A stretch of DNA of 6,588 nt from Limnohabitans sp. GTDB lineage: Bacteria; Pseudomonadota; Gammaproteobacteria; Burkholderiales; Burkholderiaceae_C. Within the stretch, counting starts at the first letter, position 1. Each line of letters begins with the position of its first letter. Where the stretch lies: NCBI GenBank assembly GCA_024641725.1, contig JAHECM010000123.1, forward strand, positions 1 to 6,588, written 5' to 3'. The notes below the pieces were generated by a model. It was not told the origin of the DNA and made no database searches. It was given only the letters and a program-made list of their open reading frames with translations. Positions 6,230 through 6,588 of the stretch are shown here, in pieces. The translations under genes were made by a program, and so were the position numbers.

Positions 6230-6588
6230 GCGTGGACCAGACGCCAGGGCAGGCTCTCGCCCGAACGCAGCGGCTTGAGTTCGGCCTCGCCAAAGGCAAA
6301 ACTTTCGGCAGGGGTCCAGCTTTCGCGACGCAGCGTGAGGGTGCCGCTGTTGCGCGGCAAGCCATAAAAGTCCGCGCCGTTGAAGCTGGCAAAGGCTTCC
6401 AGCTGGCCCAACGCGCCCGCCTGGTCAAAGGCCTCGGCATACATCTCGATGGCGGCGTGCGCGGTGTAGCAACCGGCGCAGCCGCTGGCGTGTTCCTTGA
6501 GGTGGGCGGGGTGCGGCGCGCTGTCGGTGCCCAAGAAGAAGCGGGCGTTGCCACTGGTGGCGGCTTTGACCAGCGCCAGCCGGTGCGT
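6226..6588 (-). CDS. pyrC: Dihydroorotase PyrC, C-terminal part (5' end outside the window)
   Basis: Zinc amidohydrolase that interconverts N-carbamoyl-aspartate and dihydroorotate, the third step of de novo pyrimidine synthesis, in the cytoplasm. Only the last 120 residues of about 345 are present; the frame runs open to base 6588. They align by eye with the end of E. coli PyrC: KAATSGNARFFLGTDSAPH (to 6511), then HLKEHASGCAGCYTAHAAIE and FASFNGADFYGLPRNSGTL. GTDSAPH carries the zinc-binding and catalytic aspartate (codon 6523-6525, E. coli D250) and the substrate-binding histidine (6511-6513, E. coli H254). This is the short, homodimeric type II dihydroorotase, not the PyrX-like kind. The TTG at 6534 sometimes taken as a start is an internal leucine codon. 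The stop overlaps the DUF3025 start, so the two are probably one transcription unit. Confidence 0.95.
   Translation of the reverse strand, partial: THRLALVKAATSGNARFFLGTDSAPHPAHLKEHASGCAGCYTAHAAIEMYAEAFDQAGALGQLEAFASFNGADFYGLPRNSGTLTLRRESWTPAESFAFGEAELKPLRSGESLPWRLVHA

Overview
The window is a GC-rich, almost fully coding stretch of a proteobacterial chromosome. Protein sequences (GspE/GspF, a PyrC close to the E. coli type, HtpX, a DUF3025 protein) and compact spacing fit a betaproteobacterium of the Burkholderiales, plausibly Comamonadaceae. The family-level placement is inference from general resemblance. No RNA gene, insertion sequence, prophage or CRISPR array is visible.

Left part (1-3432, plus strand): the C-terminal ~396 codons of the type II secretion ATPase gspE, then the inner-membrane platform gene gspF 22 bases later, then a gene for a cytosolic-5'-nucleotidase-I-like enzyme with its own good ribosome binding site and possibly its own promoter. 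gspE and gspF act together: the ATPase hexamer docks on GspF to drive pseudopilus assembly. No further gsp gene follows, so this looks like the 3' end of a secretion operon.

Right part (3454-6588, minus strand, read right to left): the 3' end of pyrC (dihydroorotase, pyrimidine synthesis), a DUF3025 gene whose TTG start overlaps the pyrC stop, htpX (membrane zinc protease of envelope quality control) 32 bases further on, then a 128-base gap with several hairpins and a short direct repeat, and finally a ten-helix EamA/DMT-type permease. The permease converges on the nucleotidase gene with only 21 bases between the two stop codons.

This is mostly ordinary core genome, and I see no clearly new multi-gene system. 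The points most worth a second look are the compact tetracysteine motif in GspE, built from a 24-bp imperfect tandem repeat, and the htpX-permease intergenic region, which has an exact 11-bp direct repeat and two mutually exclusive hairpins.
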